DNA of 47,999 bases, taken from the NCBI GenBank assembly GCA_937915765.1, contig CALGHE010000113.1, forward strand, positions 1 through 47,999. Reading direction: 5' to 3'. Both the position numbers and the translations under genes were made by a program. Positions 33,007 through 42,379 of this stretch are shown here, piece by piece; position 1 is the first letter of the stretch, and each line of letters opens with the position of its first letter. Under the pieces are notes generated by a model. It ran no database searches. It was not told the DNA's origin and saw only the letters and a program-made list of their open reading frames with translations. The DNA is from an uncultured Bacteroidales bacterium (GTDB lineage Bacteria; Bacteroidota; Bacteroidia; Bacteroidales; Paludibacteraceae).

Positions 33007-33014
33007 TAAATTTG
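33007..33014 (+). promoter_or_regulatory. possible -7 element of the MBL-cca run
   Basis: TAAATTTG fits TAnnTTTG; a TTG lies 17 bases upstream (32987-32989). It is 40 bases before the ATG at 33054. Confidence 0.4.
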
Positions 33015-33053
33015 ACGCAAAAGATCAAAACAAAGTAAAATTTAATAGAAGAG

Positions 33054-33839
33054 ATGAATAGATTGCGCTTTTTCAGTTTAGGCAGCGGCAGTAGCGGTAA
33101 TTGTTACTATATAGGTAACGCAAAGAGGGGGATTTTGATCGATGCCGGAATAGGCGCTCGTTCCATAAAGAAGCGACTGAAGTGTGCCGGGGTCTCTATG
33201 GAGCAAATTCTTGCTGTCTTCGTGACTCACGACCATTTCGATCATATAAAAGCAGTCTCAGCTTTGGGCAATAAGGAACATATCCCGGTTTATTCCACTC
33301 AAAAAATTTTAGATGGAATAAATAATAATATTAAACTGAGGGAAAAATTAGAGATTTCAGCTCAAAGAACAATAGAAAATTTGCAATCTGTGCAAATAGG
33401 AGATTTTACAATCACCTCGTTCCCGCTGTCTCATGACGCATCTGACAATTCTGGCTATAAGATAGATTATCAGGGACTGACATTTACTGTAGCAACCGAC
33501 TTAGGTTGCCCTAACGAATATTTGCATGAGTATATAGCTCAGTCTGATATACTGATACTGGAGGCAAATTATGACGAAATAATGTTGCAAACTGGTCCTT
33601 ATCCAGAAAAGCTGAAACAACGCGTGGCTGGAGACTGCGGACATCTTGGAAATCAACAGACTGCGGACATTTTGATGAAAAGTTCAACGGATAAACTTAA
33701 ATACCTCTTCCTGTGTCATTTAAGTCAGCAAAACAACAAGCCAGAATTGGCTCTTGACGCTGTGAAAGGCACAGTTCCGAAACATACTCTGATAAATGTT
33801 TTGCCAAGAACCGACATATCTGAGTTTTTTGAATTTTAA
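33054..33839 (+). CDS. MBL-fold metallohydrolase, YycJ/WalJ type
   Basis: This 261-residue metallo-beta-lactamase-fold protein has the zinc motif THDHFDH (58-64), an N-terminal FSLGSGSSGNCYYI typical of the YycJ/WalJ and PhnP-like group, VATDLG and a late CHLSQQNN segment with a metal ligand. The group includes predicted nucleases and cyclic phosphodiesterases; the exact substrate is unknown. It is the first gene of a rightward run (33.0-36.9 kb). Confidence 0.9.
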   Translation: MNRLRFFSLGSGSSGNCYYIGNAKRGILIDAGIGARSIKKRLKCAGVSMEQILAVFVTHDHFDHIKAVSALGNKEHIPVYSTQKILDGINNNIKLREKLEISAQRTIENLQSVQIGDFTITSFPLSHDASDNSGYKIDYQGLTFTVATDLGCPNEYLHEYIAQSDILILEANYDEIMLQTGPYPEKLKQRVAGDCGHLGNQQTADILMKSSTDKLKYLFLCHLSQQNNKPELALDAVKGTVPKHTLINVLPRTDISEFFEF

Positions 33840-33892
33840 CACTAATGAGTTGAATGTCTAATTTTACGGAAAGAAGCATTTTTTCAAAAAAT

Positions 33893-35305
33893 ATGAAGCA
33901 ATACTTACAAGATAAAATATTCGAAATATTGTCAGAATCTGCTGACGAGTTAGGCAATGAGTGTTATGTGATTGGAGGTTTTGTGAGAGATTTGTTCTTG
34001 CAGCGTCCATCAAAGGACATTGATGTTGTGGTTGTTGGCAGCGGAATTGAACTTGCTCAGCTTGTAGCTAAAAAAATGGGACGAAAAGCGCATCTGTCTG
34101 TGTTCAAAAACTTTGGCACAGCTCAGGTCAAACTTGGCGACATAGAGGTGGAATTTGTAGGCGCAAGAAAGGAGTCTTACCGAGCGAATTCTAGAAAACC
34201 GATTGTGGAAAACGGAACTCTTGAAGATGACCAAAATAGACGAGACTTCACCGTAAACGCTTTGGCTTTAAGTCTTAATAAAGACCGCTTTGGCGAACTT
34301 GTTGATCCGTTTGGAGGTGTTAACGACCTGAAATATAAAATTTTAAGAACACCTCTTGATCCTGACATCACATTCAGTGATGACCCGTTGAGAATGATGC
34401 GCGGAATACGATTTGCAACTCAGCTGGGATTTTATCTTGAAGAGTGCACTTTTGAAGCAATCAAACGCAACAAAGAACGTATCGGAATTGTCTCCAAAGA
34501 ACGTATATTTGACGAAATGAGTAAGATTGTTGCGTCTAAAAAACCTTCGATTGGTTTTGATTTACTTGAAAAAACAGGGCTTTTAGAAATTTTATTCCCT
34601 GAAATACAAAAACTTAAGGGCATAGAAGAAAAAGAAGGCAGAGGTCATAAAGATAATTTTCTGCATACTTTGCAGGTATTGGATTCGGTGGCTGAAAAGT
34701 CGGACGACGTGTGGCTGCGTTGGGCGGCAGTTTTCCATGACATTGCAAAACCTGTGACAAAACATTACGATAAAAAGGCAGGATGGACGTTCTACAACCA
34801 TAATTATATTGGAGCCAAAATGATTCCGGGTATATTCAAAAGGATGAAATTTCCGATGAATGACCACATGAAATTTGTTCAGAAAATGGTGTCGCTTCAC
34901 ATGAGACCTATCGCTTTGGTTGAAGACGAAGTCACAGACTCCGCTGTTCGCAGACTACTTTTTGACGCTGGCGACGATATTGATTCTCTGATGTCTCTTT
35001 GCGAAGCTGATATTACGTCTAAAAACAGAGAGAAAGTTCAGAGATTTTTGAATAACTTTAAAATTGTGCGTCAGAAACTGAAAGAAATAGAGGAGAAGGA
35101 CCGAATCCGTAATTTTCAGCCGCCAATTTCCGGTGATGAAATTATGCGGATGTTTAACCTTCCGCCTTGCAATACGGTAGGTGTGCTTAAGATGGCCATT
35201 AAAGATGCCATACTAGATGGTGTTATTCCAAACGAATATGGTGCCGCCTATAAATTCCTGATGAAAGAAGCTGATAAATTAGGGCTGAAAACAATTGAAA
35301 ATTAA
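33893..35305 (+). CDS. cca: CCA tRNA nucleotidyltransferase with HD domain
   Basis: This protein of about 470 residues adds or repairs the CCA end of tRNAs, needed here because the tRNA-Gln gene does not encode CCA. The N-terminal polymerase domain has the class II signature GGFVRD (28-33) and the catalytic pair in KDIDVVV (Asp42, Asp44), with RRDFTVNALAL and DPLRMMRGIRFATQLGF further on. The C-terminal part holds an HD hydrolase domain (HKDNFLHTLQVLD, FHDIAKP). The ATG at 33893 was preferred over that at 33854, which gives a longer N-terminus without family-like sequence. Confidence 0.93.
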   Translation: MKQYLQDKIFEILSESADELGNECYVIGGFVRDLFLQRPSKDIDVVVVGSGIELAQLVAKKMGRKAHLSVFKNFGTAQVKLGDIEVEFVGARKESYRANSRKPIVENGTLEDDQNRRDFTVNALALSLNKDRFGELVDPFGGVNDLKYKILRTPLDPDITFSDDPLRMMRGIRFATQLGFYLEECTFEAIKRNKERIGIVSKERIFDEMSKIVASKKPSIGFDLLEKTGLLEILFPEIQKLKGIEEKEGRGHKDNFLHTLQVLDSVAEKSDDVWLRWAAVFHDIAKPVTKHYDKKAGWTFYNHNYIGAKMIPGIFKRMKFPMNDHMKFVQKMVSLHMRPIALVEDEVTDSAVRRLLFDAGDDIDSLMSLCEADITSKNREKVQRFLNNFKIVRQKLKEIEEKDRIRNFQPPISGDEIMRMFNLPPCNTVGVLKMAIKDAILDGVIPNEYGAAYKFLMKEADKLGLKTIEN

Positions 35306-35311
35306 TTAGTT

Positions 35312-35512
35312 ATGAACGATTTCGATAAGATATTAGTTGAAGGGGCAGTGTTCAAGAAAAAAGCGGAAAAGAAACCTGCTGAAGAAAATAAGGTTAAGAC
35401 TAAGGCCAAAAAAGCTACATACATAAAAGGGCTTCATGGTTCTGGTTCTGCAAAAATGAAGGCTGAGTACAGAAGGAGACGAGCAAACAGAGCCAGTCAG
35501 AAAAAAGGTTAA
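35312..35512 (+). CDS. small basic protein, unknown
   Basis: This 66-residue protein is rich in Lys, Arg and Ala with almost no hydrophobic core: FKKKAEKKPAEENK in the middle and EYRRRRANRASQKK at the end. The N-terminus MNDFDKILVEGAVF is the only part likely to fold as a helix. It starts 6 bases after cca and ends 3 bases before the phosphatase gene, so it is most likely expressed with them. The charge suggests binding to RNA or ribosomes, perhaps linked to the tRNA function of cca; this is inference. Confidence 0.7.
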   Translation: MNDFDKILVEGAVFKKKAEKKPAEENKVKTKAKKATYIKGLHGSGSAKMKAEYRRRRANRASQKKG

Positions 35513-35515
35513 TTT

Positions 35516-36268
35516 ATGGAAATGTCAAGGATTTTGCCGATAAAATCGGCTTTCAATTTTCGCGATTTAGGTGGATACAAAACATCTGACGGCAGACGTG
35601 TAAAATGGCGTAAATTGTTGAGGTCTAGCGATTTTGCAAAACTTTCGGATGAAGATAAGCTTTTTTTGGAAGGTTTGCAATTACGGTATGTGATAGATTT
35701 AAGGTCTCAGCCAGAGGTCGAATTGCTGAAGGACGATGTCCCGCAAAATGTGGAAGTTCATAATTTATACATAGATGCTGGAAATTTAGTGCCAAAGTTC
35801 AAAAAACTTATGGAAGATAGCGAACTGTCTGAAAACGAAAGGTTTGAAGAGGGTATGAAGTTGATGAAAGAAATGTATAGGCGACTGGCGTCAGACTATA
35901 GCGAACTTTTCAGAAAATTCTTCAAAATCATGCAATCAGACGATTCTGCAAAACTTTTTCACTGCACAGCCGGAAAAGACAGAACTGGAGTCTCTGCCGC
36001 ATTGCTTCTAAGTGCATTGGGCGTTGACAGAAAGACAATTTACGAAGATTATCTGATTACAAACAAAGCTTTGGCAGGTAAGTACGACGATCTTATGGTT
36101 TATGGTAAAATTGCATCGTTGTTTGCAAATGTTCATGAAGAATTTCTGGACACTTTCTTTAATACTATTGAAGAAAAGTTCTGTTCTGTAGAAAAATATC
36201 TGACAGATGAACTTTTGGTAAATTTGACAACGTTAAAAAATTTGTATCTGGAGGATGAATTGGGCTAA
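35516..36268 (+). CDS. tyrosine-protein phosphatase (Y_phosphatase3 type)
   Basis: This 250-residue cytoplasmic phosphatase of the Y_phosphatase3 family has the N-terminal FNFRDLGGY motif (13-21), RSSDFAKL and the P-loop HCTAGKDRTG (149-158) with nucleophile Cys150 and Arg156. It would dephosphorylate phosphotyrosine or phosphoinositide-like substrates; the target is unknown. It is directly after the small basic protein (3 bases) and its end overlaps the next gene by 14 bases. Confidence 0.9.
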   Translation: MEMSRILPIKSAFNFRDLGGYKTSDGRRVKWRKLLRSSDFAKLSDEDKLFLEGLQLRYVIDLRSQPEVELLKDDVPQNVEVHNLYIDAGNLVPKFKKLMEDSELSENERFEEGMKLMKEMYRRLASDYSELFRKFFKIMQSDDSAKLFHCTAGKDRTGVSAALLLSALGVDRKTIYEDYLITNKALAGKYDDLMVYGKIASLFANVHEEFLDTFFNTIEEKFCSVEKYLTDELLVNLTTLKNLYLEDELG

Positions 36269-36947
36269 GATATTTCTTTGCTTTGTCTCTTTTTTTTGCT
36301 TTTTCTGCAAAAGCGTGGCTTATGATTTAACTTTGGAGCATACAGTTCATCCTGAAGTTGTGAAAATTCCTGTATGTGACTCGTTGAAAGCCAATGCGAG
36401 GAAATATTTGTATTTAAATTACTTAAACAACGATTCTGATTTTATAGGAGACAGTGTAATTTATGTAATTTTCCCGAAAATTGAACTTCATAAAAATTTG
36501 GAGTCAAAAAAGGCCATAGCTTACAAAAGAAGATTGTTTTATCGTATTGCATTACTGCAATTTGCAGATAAAAGTTCTGATACATTAAAAATTTATTCAG
36601 ACAATATTGTAAACCAGGTTTTGAGCACATGCCATAAAATTTGCTTTGAAGAAGTTAAATTATGTGAAGACCTTATAAGCAAAGAACTTTCAGAGAAAGA
36701 TAAAATTGCGTTTAATATAGCGCACAAACAGATTTTTGCGTTTGAAAATTTTGCAGGACATAAAATTGTTTTTATGCATGGCGAAATGATTCGCAAAAAT
36801 AAACTGATGCAAAATAGCAACAGAGAAAACTATGAAAAATATTTTAGATTAAATTATACGTTTCACGAAAACGTGCGCTTGAGCACAAACTTTCAAATTT
36901 TAATTAACTTGACAGAGAAAAAACTTATCAAGGCAGTATATTTCTAA
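36255..36947 (+). CDS. secreted protein of unknown function
   Basis: The 230-residue protein has a hydrophobic, phenylalanine-rich signal segment (about 4-22, with a possible cleavage after SVA). The mature part contains no recognised motif; it is lysine-rich and mostly helical in pattern, with an IFAFENFAGHKIVFMHGEMI segment. The start overlaps the phosphatase gene by 14 bases, so translation is probably coupled. No terminator was recognised after it. Confidence 0.65.
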   Translation: MNWAKIFLCFVSFFCFFCKSVAYDLTLEHTVHPEVVKIPVCDSLKANARKYLYLNYLNNDSDFIGDSVIYVIFPKIELHKNLESKKAIAYKRRLFYRIALLQFADKSSDTLKIYSDNIVNQVLSTCHKICFEEVKLCEDLISKELSEKDKIAFNIAHKQIFAFENFAGHKIVFMHGEMIRKNKLMQNSNRENYEKYFRLNYTFHENVRLSTNFQILINLTEKKLIKAVYF

Positions 36948-37431
36948 AAAAACATCTACAAAATTTTCTTCGGTTAATTTTGTTATATAATTTGCATTAT
37001 GTTAAATAGGATTTTGCAGAGTTCAACCTTTTTCTTTTTTTTCTCATTTACTCCCTCTAGCATCTGGCTACTTTTTAACACCGCTACAATTCAAGTTTTC
37101 TGTACAACATTCCAATTTTTCAAAAATATTGAAATCTCAGAGAGTTAAATTTCGAACGTAATTTTTGCGTTCTCGGCTGCTGATTTTTTATTTTGAGCAT
37201 AAAAACACCAGCAAAACAATAATCTTGCAAACCCTTCAAAACATTGCCAAAATATCGTTCAAAATCTTTCTCGTCCTAATTTTATAGAAAATGCTTGAAT
37301 TTCACATTTTAATGCAAAAAACGCTAAATATTTACTCAAAAAAATTGCCATATCAAAAAAAATGCTAACTTTGTAACTGATTCATAAAATTGCAAAATAG
37401 AATTATAATAATTAATATTAAACTGAAAAAG
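36948..37431. other. gene-free leader region before pckA
   Basis: The 484 bases between the secreted unknown and pckA are AT-rich and hold no credible gene. The only recognised element is the pckA promoter (37345-37373). The open frame that extends upstream of pckA to 37390 has no family-like sequence. Confidence 0.5.
37345..37373 (+). promoter_or_regulatory. pckA promoter
   Basis: TAACTTTG (37366-37373) fits TAnnTTTG; a TTG (37345-37347) lies 18 bases before it. Transcription would start about 55 bases before the pckA ATG. Confidence 0.55.
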
Positions 37432-39036
37432 ATGGCTAATTTAGATTTAACTAAGTACGGCATTGCCAATGTTAAGGAGGTTGTTTACAACCCTTCTTAC
37501 GAACAGTTGTTCAAGGACGAAACTTGTTCTTGTCTTGAAGGTTTTGAAAAAGGTCAGCTGACAGAAATGGGCGCAGTAAACGTTATGACTGGCGTTTACA
37601 CAGGTCGTTCTCCTAAGGATAAATTCTTCGTTATGGATGAAACTAGCAAGAATACTGTTTGGTGGACTTCTGACGAATACAAGAACGACAACAAACCTGT
37701 TTCTATCGAAACTTGGAACGCATTGAAAGCCAAAGCTGTAGCTGAACTTTCTAACAAGAAACTTTATGTTGTTGACACTTTCTGCGGTGCTAACGCTAAT
37801 TCAAGACTTAAAGTTCGTTTCATCGTTGAAGTTGCTTGGCAGGCACACTTTGTTACTAATATGTTTATCCGCCCTACTGCTGAAGAATTGGCTAACTATG
37901 GCGAACCTGATTTCGTAGTGTACAACGCATCTAAAGCAAAGGTTGAAAACTACAAGGAGCTGGGCTTGAACTCAGAAACTGCAGTTGTGTTCAACTTGAC
38001 TTCTAAGGAACAGGTAATCCTTAACACTTGGTATGGTGGTGAAATGAAGAAAGGTATGTTCTCTATAATGAACTACTTGCTTCCTTTGAAGGGCATCGCT
38101 TCTATGCACTGCTCTGCTAACACTAACGAAAAAGGTGAAACTGCTATTTTCTTCGGTCTTTCTGGTACAGGTAAGACTACCCTTTCTACAGACCCTAAGC
38201 GTCAGTTGATTGGTGACGACGAACACGGATGGGACGATGAAGGCGTGTTTAACTTCGAAGGTGGTTGCTACGCTAAGGTTATCAACTTGTCTAAAGAAAA
38301 CGAGCCAGATATCTGGAACGCTATCAAACGTGACGCTCTTCTTGAAAACGTTACTGTTGATGCTAACGGCAAGATTGACTTCTCTGACAAGTCTGTTACA
38401 GAAAACACTCGTGTTTCTTACCCTATCAACCACATCGACAACATCGTTAAGCCTGTATCTAAGGCTCCTGCTGCTAAGAAGGTTATCTTCTTGTCTGCTG
38501 ACGCTTTCGGTGTGTTGCCTCCTGTTTCTATTTTGACTCCAGAACAGACTCAGTACTACTTCTTGTCTGGTTTCACTGCGAAATTGGCTGGTACTGAACG
38601 TGGCATCACTGAGCCAACTCCAACATTCTCAGCTTGTTTCGGTGCTGCTTTCTTGTCTTTGCACCCAACTAAATACGGCGAAGAGCTTGTTAAGAAAATG
38701 AAGGCTTCTGGAGCTACTGCTTACTTGGTTAACACTGGTTGGAACGGAACTGGAAAACGTATTTCTATCAAGGATACTCGTGGTATTATCGACGCTATTC
38801 TTGACGGTTCTATCGACAAGGCAGAAACTAAGCAGATTCCTATGTTTGATTTCAAAGTGCCTACTGCGTTGCCAGGTGTTGACCCTAAGATTCTTGACCC
38901 TCGCGACACTTATGATTGTGCTTGCAAATGGGAAGAAAAAGCTAAGGATCTTGCAGGTCGTTTCATCAAGAACTTTGAAAAGTTCACAGGAAACGCAACT
39001 GGCAAGGCTTTGGTTGAAGCTGGTCCAAAATTGTAA
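37432..39036 (+). CDS. pckA: phosphoenolpyruvate carboxykinase (ATP)
   Basis: This 534-residue ATP-type PEP carboxykinase interconverts oxaloacetate and PEP with CO2 and ADP/ATP; in Bacteroidales it mainly fixes CO2 on the way to succinate and propionate. Seen are TGRSPKDKF (57-65), the P-loop FFGLSGTGKTTLS, the metal site LIGDDEHGW and NTGWNGTG near the C-terminus. Codon use is strongly skewed (GCT, GGT, CGT, TCT, AAC, TTC), unlike its neighbours, as for a very highly expressed gene. The ATG at 37432 gives the family's N-terminus. A strong terminator follows. Confidence 0.97.
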   Translation: MANLDLTKYGIANVKEVVYNPSYEQLFKDETCSCLEGFEKGQLTEMGAVNVMTGVYTGRSPKDKFFVMDETSKNTVWWTSDEYKNDNKPVSIETWNALKAKAVAELSNKKLYVVDTFCGANANSRLKVRFIVEVAWQAHFVTNMFIRPTAEELANYGEPDFVVYNASKAKVENYKELGLNSETAVVFNLTSKEQVILNTWYGGEMKKGMFSIMNYLLPLKGIASMHCSANTNEKGETAIFFGLSGTGKTTLSTDPKRQLIGDDEHGWDDEGVFNFEGGCYAKVINLSKENEPDIWNAIKRDALLENVTVDANGKIDFSDKSVTENTRVSYPINHIDNIVKPVSKAPAAKKVIFLSADAFGVLPPVSILTPEQTQYYFLSGFTAKLAGTERGITEPTPTFSACFGAAFLSLHPTKYGEELVKKMKASGATAYLVNTGWNGTGKRISIKDTRGIIDAILDGSIDKAETKQIPMFDFKVPTALPGVDPKILDPRDTYDCACKWEEKAKDLAGRFIKNFEKFTGNATGKALVEAGPKL

Positions 39037-39060
39037 TTGAATTTTATTTTAAATTTAGAG

Positions 39061-39087
39061 GAAGCCCGAACCAATCGGGCTTCTTTT
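39061..39087 (+). terminator. pckA terminator
   Basis: A 9-bp perfect GC-rich stem (GAAGCCCGA at 39061-39069 with TCGGGCTTC at 39075-39083), 5-nt loop and four T residues, 24 bases past the stop. Confidence 0.92.
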
Positions 39088-39112
39088 GTTAGACTATTTT
39101 TTGAGAAGATTT

Positions 39113-39514
39113 ATGGAATATATTTTTGAACTTGTCATGAAGGTGCGCGATTACGAATGTGATTTGCAAGGAATTGTGAATAATGCTAATTATCAGCACT
39201 ATATGGAACATACAAGGCATGAATTTATCAAAACTGCGGGCCTTAATTTTTCTGATTTGCACAACAAAGGCATTGACACTGTCGTTGCTAAGATTGAAAT
39301 CGCATATAAACGTCCGCTTAAAAGCGGCGACGAATTTGTATGTAAGCTAAATCTGAAAAAAGAGGGTTTGAGATATGTTTTTTATCAGGATATTTATCGC
39401 CTGCCTGATATGGTTTTATGTAACAAAGGCAAAGTTGACACTGTATGCGTGATAAACGGCAGGCTCGGAGTGTCAGAAGAGGTTGATAACGCTTTTGCGG
39501 CTGTATTAAAATAA
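39113..39514 (+). CDS. acyl-CoA thioesterase, 4HBT/YbgC type
   Basis: This 133-residue hotdog-fold thioesterase has the active-site segment DLQGIVNNANYQHY with catalytic Asp17, in the form of the 4-hydroxybenzoyl-CoA thioesterase/YbgC family, and later KIEIAYKRPLKSGDEF. It hydrolyses acyl-CoA thioesters; chain preference is not visible. The ATG at 39113 was preferred to 39086 because the latter lies in the pckA terminator. It is followed 18 bases later by an MscS-type gene. Confidence 0.88.
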   Translation: MEYIFELVMKVRDYECDLQGIVNNANYQHYMEHTRHEFIKTAGLNFSDLHNKGIDTVVAKIEIAYKRPLKSGDEFVCKLNLKKEGLRYVFYQDIYRLPDMVLCNKGKVDTVCVINGRLGVSEEVDNAFAAVLK

Positions 39515-39532
39515 AAAAATTCTATTGTTATC

Positions 39533-40795
39533 ATGGAAGAGGTTTTGTCATTTACTAATTTGATATTGCAGTCTTTAGGTCTTAATCCTAATATGGCAGA
39601 CAAGCTTGACCGATTTGTGATTTTATTAGTCATTGCTTTGTTTGCTTTTATTACAGATATTGTGGTGCGCAAAATATTAGTCGGCATCGTTTACAATATA
39701 GTTAAAAAGACTAAAAACAAGTGGGACGACCTCTTTTTAGACAAAAAACTTCTTAACGACTTAGCCCTTTTCGCTCCTGCAGTTCTGGTTTATGCACTGT
39801 TGCCGCTCGCTTTTCAGCAAGAGCCTGACATCCTGTTCTGGAGCCGCAAATTCATACTGGTTTTTATGTCTATATTGCTGATTATCACAATAAACACAAG
39901 CATCGGCATTGTACAGAAAATCGCAGAGGTTTCTCAACGACTAAAGGGCAAAACTCTTAACGGCTTTTTTCAAATATTAAAAATCATCGTTAGCTTTACA
40001 GGCACGATTATAATTGTCAGTATTATAATAGACAAGTCGCCCACCACTCTTTTTGCAGGGCTCGGAGCGTCCGCTGCCGTACTAATGTTAGTGTTCAAAG
40101 ATACAATTGTGGGCTTTGTTTCTGGAATCCTGCTGTCTTCAAATAAAATGTTGCGTGTTGGTGATTGGATAACGTGCAAAAAACATAATGTGAATGGCGT
40201 TGTTATCGAAATTTCACTTAACACGGTTAAAATTAGGAATTTCGACAATACTATTATAACGATGCCCCCTTACTCTCTAGTCAGCGACTCCTTTCAGAAC
40301 TGGAGAAATATGCAGGAAAACGGAGCAAGACGTATCATGCGTTCTATTAATATTGATATGCATAGTATTAAATTTTGCACCAGAGAAATGATAGAGAAAT
40401 ATCGCAAAATTAGTTTGATAAAGGACTACATAGATTCTCAAGAGAAACAATTATACGAATATAATCTGCAAAACGGCATTGACGACTCTGTTATGGTAAA
40501 TGGCATGAGGCTTACCAACATAGGCGTTTTTAGAGCTTATTTGCAACGTTATATAGAAAATCAGCCTACAATAGACAAGAATCAGATATACATGATAAGG
40601 CAAATGGAGCCGACAGAGAACGGATTGCCTATTCAAATATATTTCTTCACGACGAAATTCCAATGGGTTGCTTATGAGGGTGTTATGGCCGACGTATTTG
40701 ACCATATCATAGCAGTGATTCCTGAGTTTGACTTAAATGTTTTCCAAAACTTAACGAGCAAAGACATTATTTTCAACGATATAAGACTTACTTGA
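39533..40795 (+). CDS. mechanosensitive channel, MscS family
   Basis: This 420-residue inner-membrane protein has about five hydrophobic segments (near 22-45, 75-95, 103-122, 143-165 and 172-192), followed by the conserved MscS pore and beta domains: GLGASAAVLMLVFKDTIVGFVSGI and the MLRVGDWI segment, then the NTVKIRNFDNTIITMPPYSLV strand. The C-terminal cytoplasmic part resembles the YbdG-like branch. It would release ions under osmotic stress. Its last 8 bases overlap the convergent lipoprotein gene. Confidence 0.9.
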   Translation: MEEVLSFTNLILQSLGLNPNMADKLDRFVILLVIALFAFITDIVVRKILVGIVYNIVKKTKNKWDDLFLDKKLLNDLALFAPAVLVYALLPLAFQQEPDILFWSRKFILVFMSILLIITINTSIGIVQKIAEVSQRLKGKTLNGFFQILKIIVSFTGTIIIVSIIIDKSPTTLFAGLGASAAVLMLVFKDTIVGFVSGILLSSNKMLRVGDWITCKKHNVNGVVIEISLNTVKIRNFDNTIITMPPYSLVSDSFQNWRNMQENGARRIMRSINIDMHSIKFCTREMIEKYRKISLIKDYIDSQEKQLYEYNLQNGIDDSVMVNGMRLTNIGVFRAYLQRYIENQPTIDKNQIYMIRQMEPTENGLPIQIYFFTTKFQWVAYEGVMADVFDHIIAVIPEFDLNVFQNLTSKDIIFNDIRLT

Positions 40796-42374
40796 TCCAC
40801 CTTAAATCACCGATGCCTTTGCCTTCGCGTCCGCCATTTTTGAGAGTCTCACAACCAATCGTGAAATCGCCTATCGCGCGGTCTGCATATTTTGGGTCAT
40901 AATTGTCAAAAACAGACTCGATTTCGCCCCACTCCGCCACCTCTGACGGTGTGATTGGGAATCTGTAAAACACATTGTTATAGCAATACGAATTGCCTTT
41001 GTCGCCCAAAATAAAACCTTTCGAGTGCTTGCCTGATTCAGAATTGTAACACTTTGTATTTGAGAATATTGAGTTCTCTATCGTAAAGAGTCCGTCACTT
41101 TCTGGAACATTTATCAAATATTTGCTATCTACTGCGTCTGTGCTGCCGAAATTATCAAATGTGCAGTTTCTTATCACAAAATTCTTTAAAGAAGAAGCGT
41201 CTCTATTACTGAAAAAGCCATGTCCCATATCATAAAATGTGCAATTTTCAAGGACAAACTCCTCAACCTCCATTCTGTCTAATTTAAAGTTTTCGTATGA
41301 ATTTTCGCCCTCTCTGTTCACATTATACACGATGCAGTTTCTGAATGCAATATGCTTAACTTTTTGCTCGCCTTTTGCGCCACGATTGCCTCGTATTATG
41401 CAATTCTTCAAATGGTGAATTGTGCATCCCTCTACTATCAAAGTGTCTAAACTTTCAAATTCTGTTGTGAAATCGATAAAATAACTATTCAGTTCATCGT
41501 AACTGCTGCCCCCGAATGCAAAGCCTGAAAGCGTGAGATTTCTGAATATAACACTTCCTATTTTCCCCTTTAACGACACAGACTTAGGGTAAATCTCAAC
41601 CGCATCTCCCGAATTTGCCGACGACTGCAATGTGACAGATTTGCCGTCTATTTCTATGTTTTTACCACCAATAGGATAAGTTCCTGGCTCAAAAATAATG
41701 ACAGAGCCATTTTCTAAATTAGACAACAAACTGTCTATATCTGACGAAGAATCTATAACTATTTGATTCTCTGTCTGTTTCGTTTTAGTTTTAAAGTTAC
41801 CTGTGCCAACGCAAACGTTTCCAGCAAAAAGAGATACCGCATAAGATGAGGATGGCTGCAAATCTTTTACTACAACACATTTCTTTTCCAAATTTTCTGC
41901 CGAAAGTTTCGTAACCTTAACATCGCCATCTTCAGAGGATAAAACAACGCTACCTAAGTCTAAATCGCAGTTCCATAAAATACATACAGTGTCAGAACCT
42001 GCAACCATATCAGTTATAGCATTCTTCAGAACTACTTCAAATTCAGACATTTGCCAACGAGAAGACAACTCCTCGCTAATATTGTTAGACCTCACGCGCA
42101 AATAAAAATACCCTGGGTAAGTCTCTATTTCACAACCTGAAGACGACACAATCGTATCTTTTATTACATGGCTGAAATCTGCGACATCAGAGATTTGAAG
42201 CGTATAAGAAACCGAGTTACAGACCTCTTCCCAAAAGACGGACACTTTAAAACCATCATTCACTTGTACCGAAAGATTCAAAGGCCTGAAATTTCTCACA
42301 CCGGTCTCCTTATCTTCTTCCGAACATGCGAAAAAAAACATTATTAGAATTAATATGTATGCTGTTTTTTTCAT
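40788..42374 (-). CDS. beta-helix lipoprotein, DUF4957/DUF5123 type
   Basis: This 528-residue exported lipoprotein (lipobox FFAC, Cys17) has two fibronectin-type modules in the first part (about 30-200), followed by a right-handed beta-helix (about 220-470) with repeating short strands such as FVIRNCTFDNFGS and IAFRNCIVYNVN. The layout fits DUF4957/DUF5123 proteins of Bacteroides polysaccharide utilisation loci, often linked to pectin; that link is inference. It starts 5 bases after the susD stop and belongs to the same transcript. No catalytic residues can be named with confidence. Confidence 0.78.
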   Translation of the reverse strand: MKKTAYILILIMFFFACSEEDKETGVRNFRPLNLSVQVNDGFKVSVFWEEVCNSVSYTLQISDVADFSHVIKDTIVSSSGCEIETYPGYFYLRVRSNNISEELSSRWQMSEFEVVLKNAITDMVAGSDTVCILWNCDLDLGSVVLSSEDGDVKVTKLSAENLEKKCVVVKDLQPSSSYAVSLFAGNVCVGTGNFKTKTKQTENQIVIDSSSDIDSLLSNLENGSVIIFEPGTYPIGGKNIEIDGKSVTLQSSANSGDAVEIYPKSVSLKGKIGSVIFRNLTLSGFAFGGSSYDELNSYFIDFTTEFESLDTLIVEGCTIHHLKNCIIRGNRGAKGEQKVKHIAFRNCIVYNVNREGENSYENFKLDRMEVEEFVLENCTFYDMGHGFFSNRDASSLKNFVIRNCTFDNFGSTDAVDSKYLINVPESDGLFTIENSIFSNTKCYNSESGKHSKGFILGDKGNSYCYNNVFYRFPITPSEVAEWGEIESVFDNYDPKYADRAIGDFTIGCETLKNGGREGKGIGDLRWIK

Positions 42375-42379
42375 AAAAC

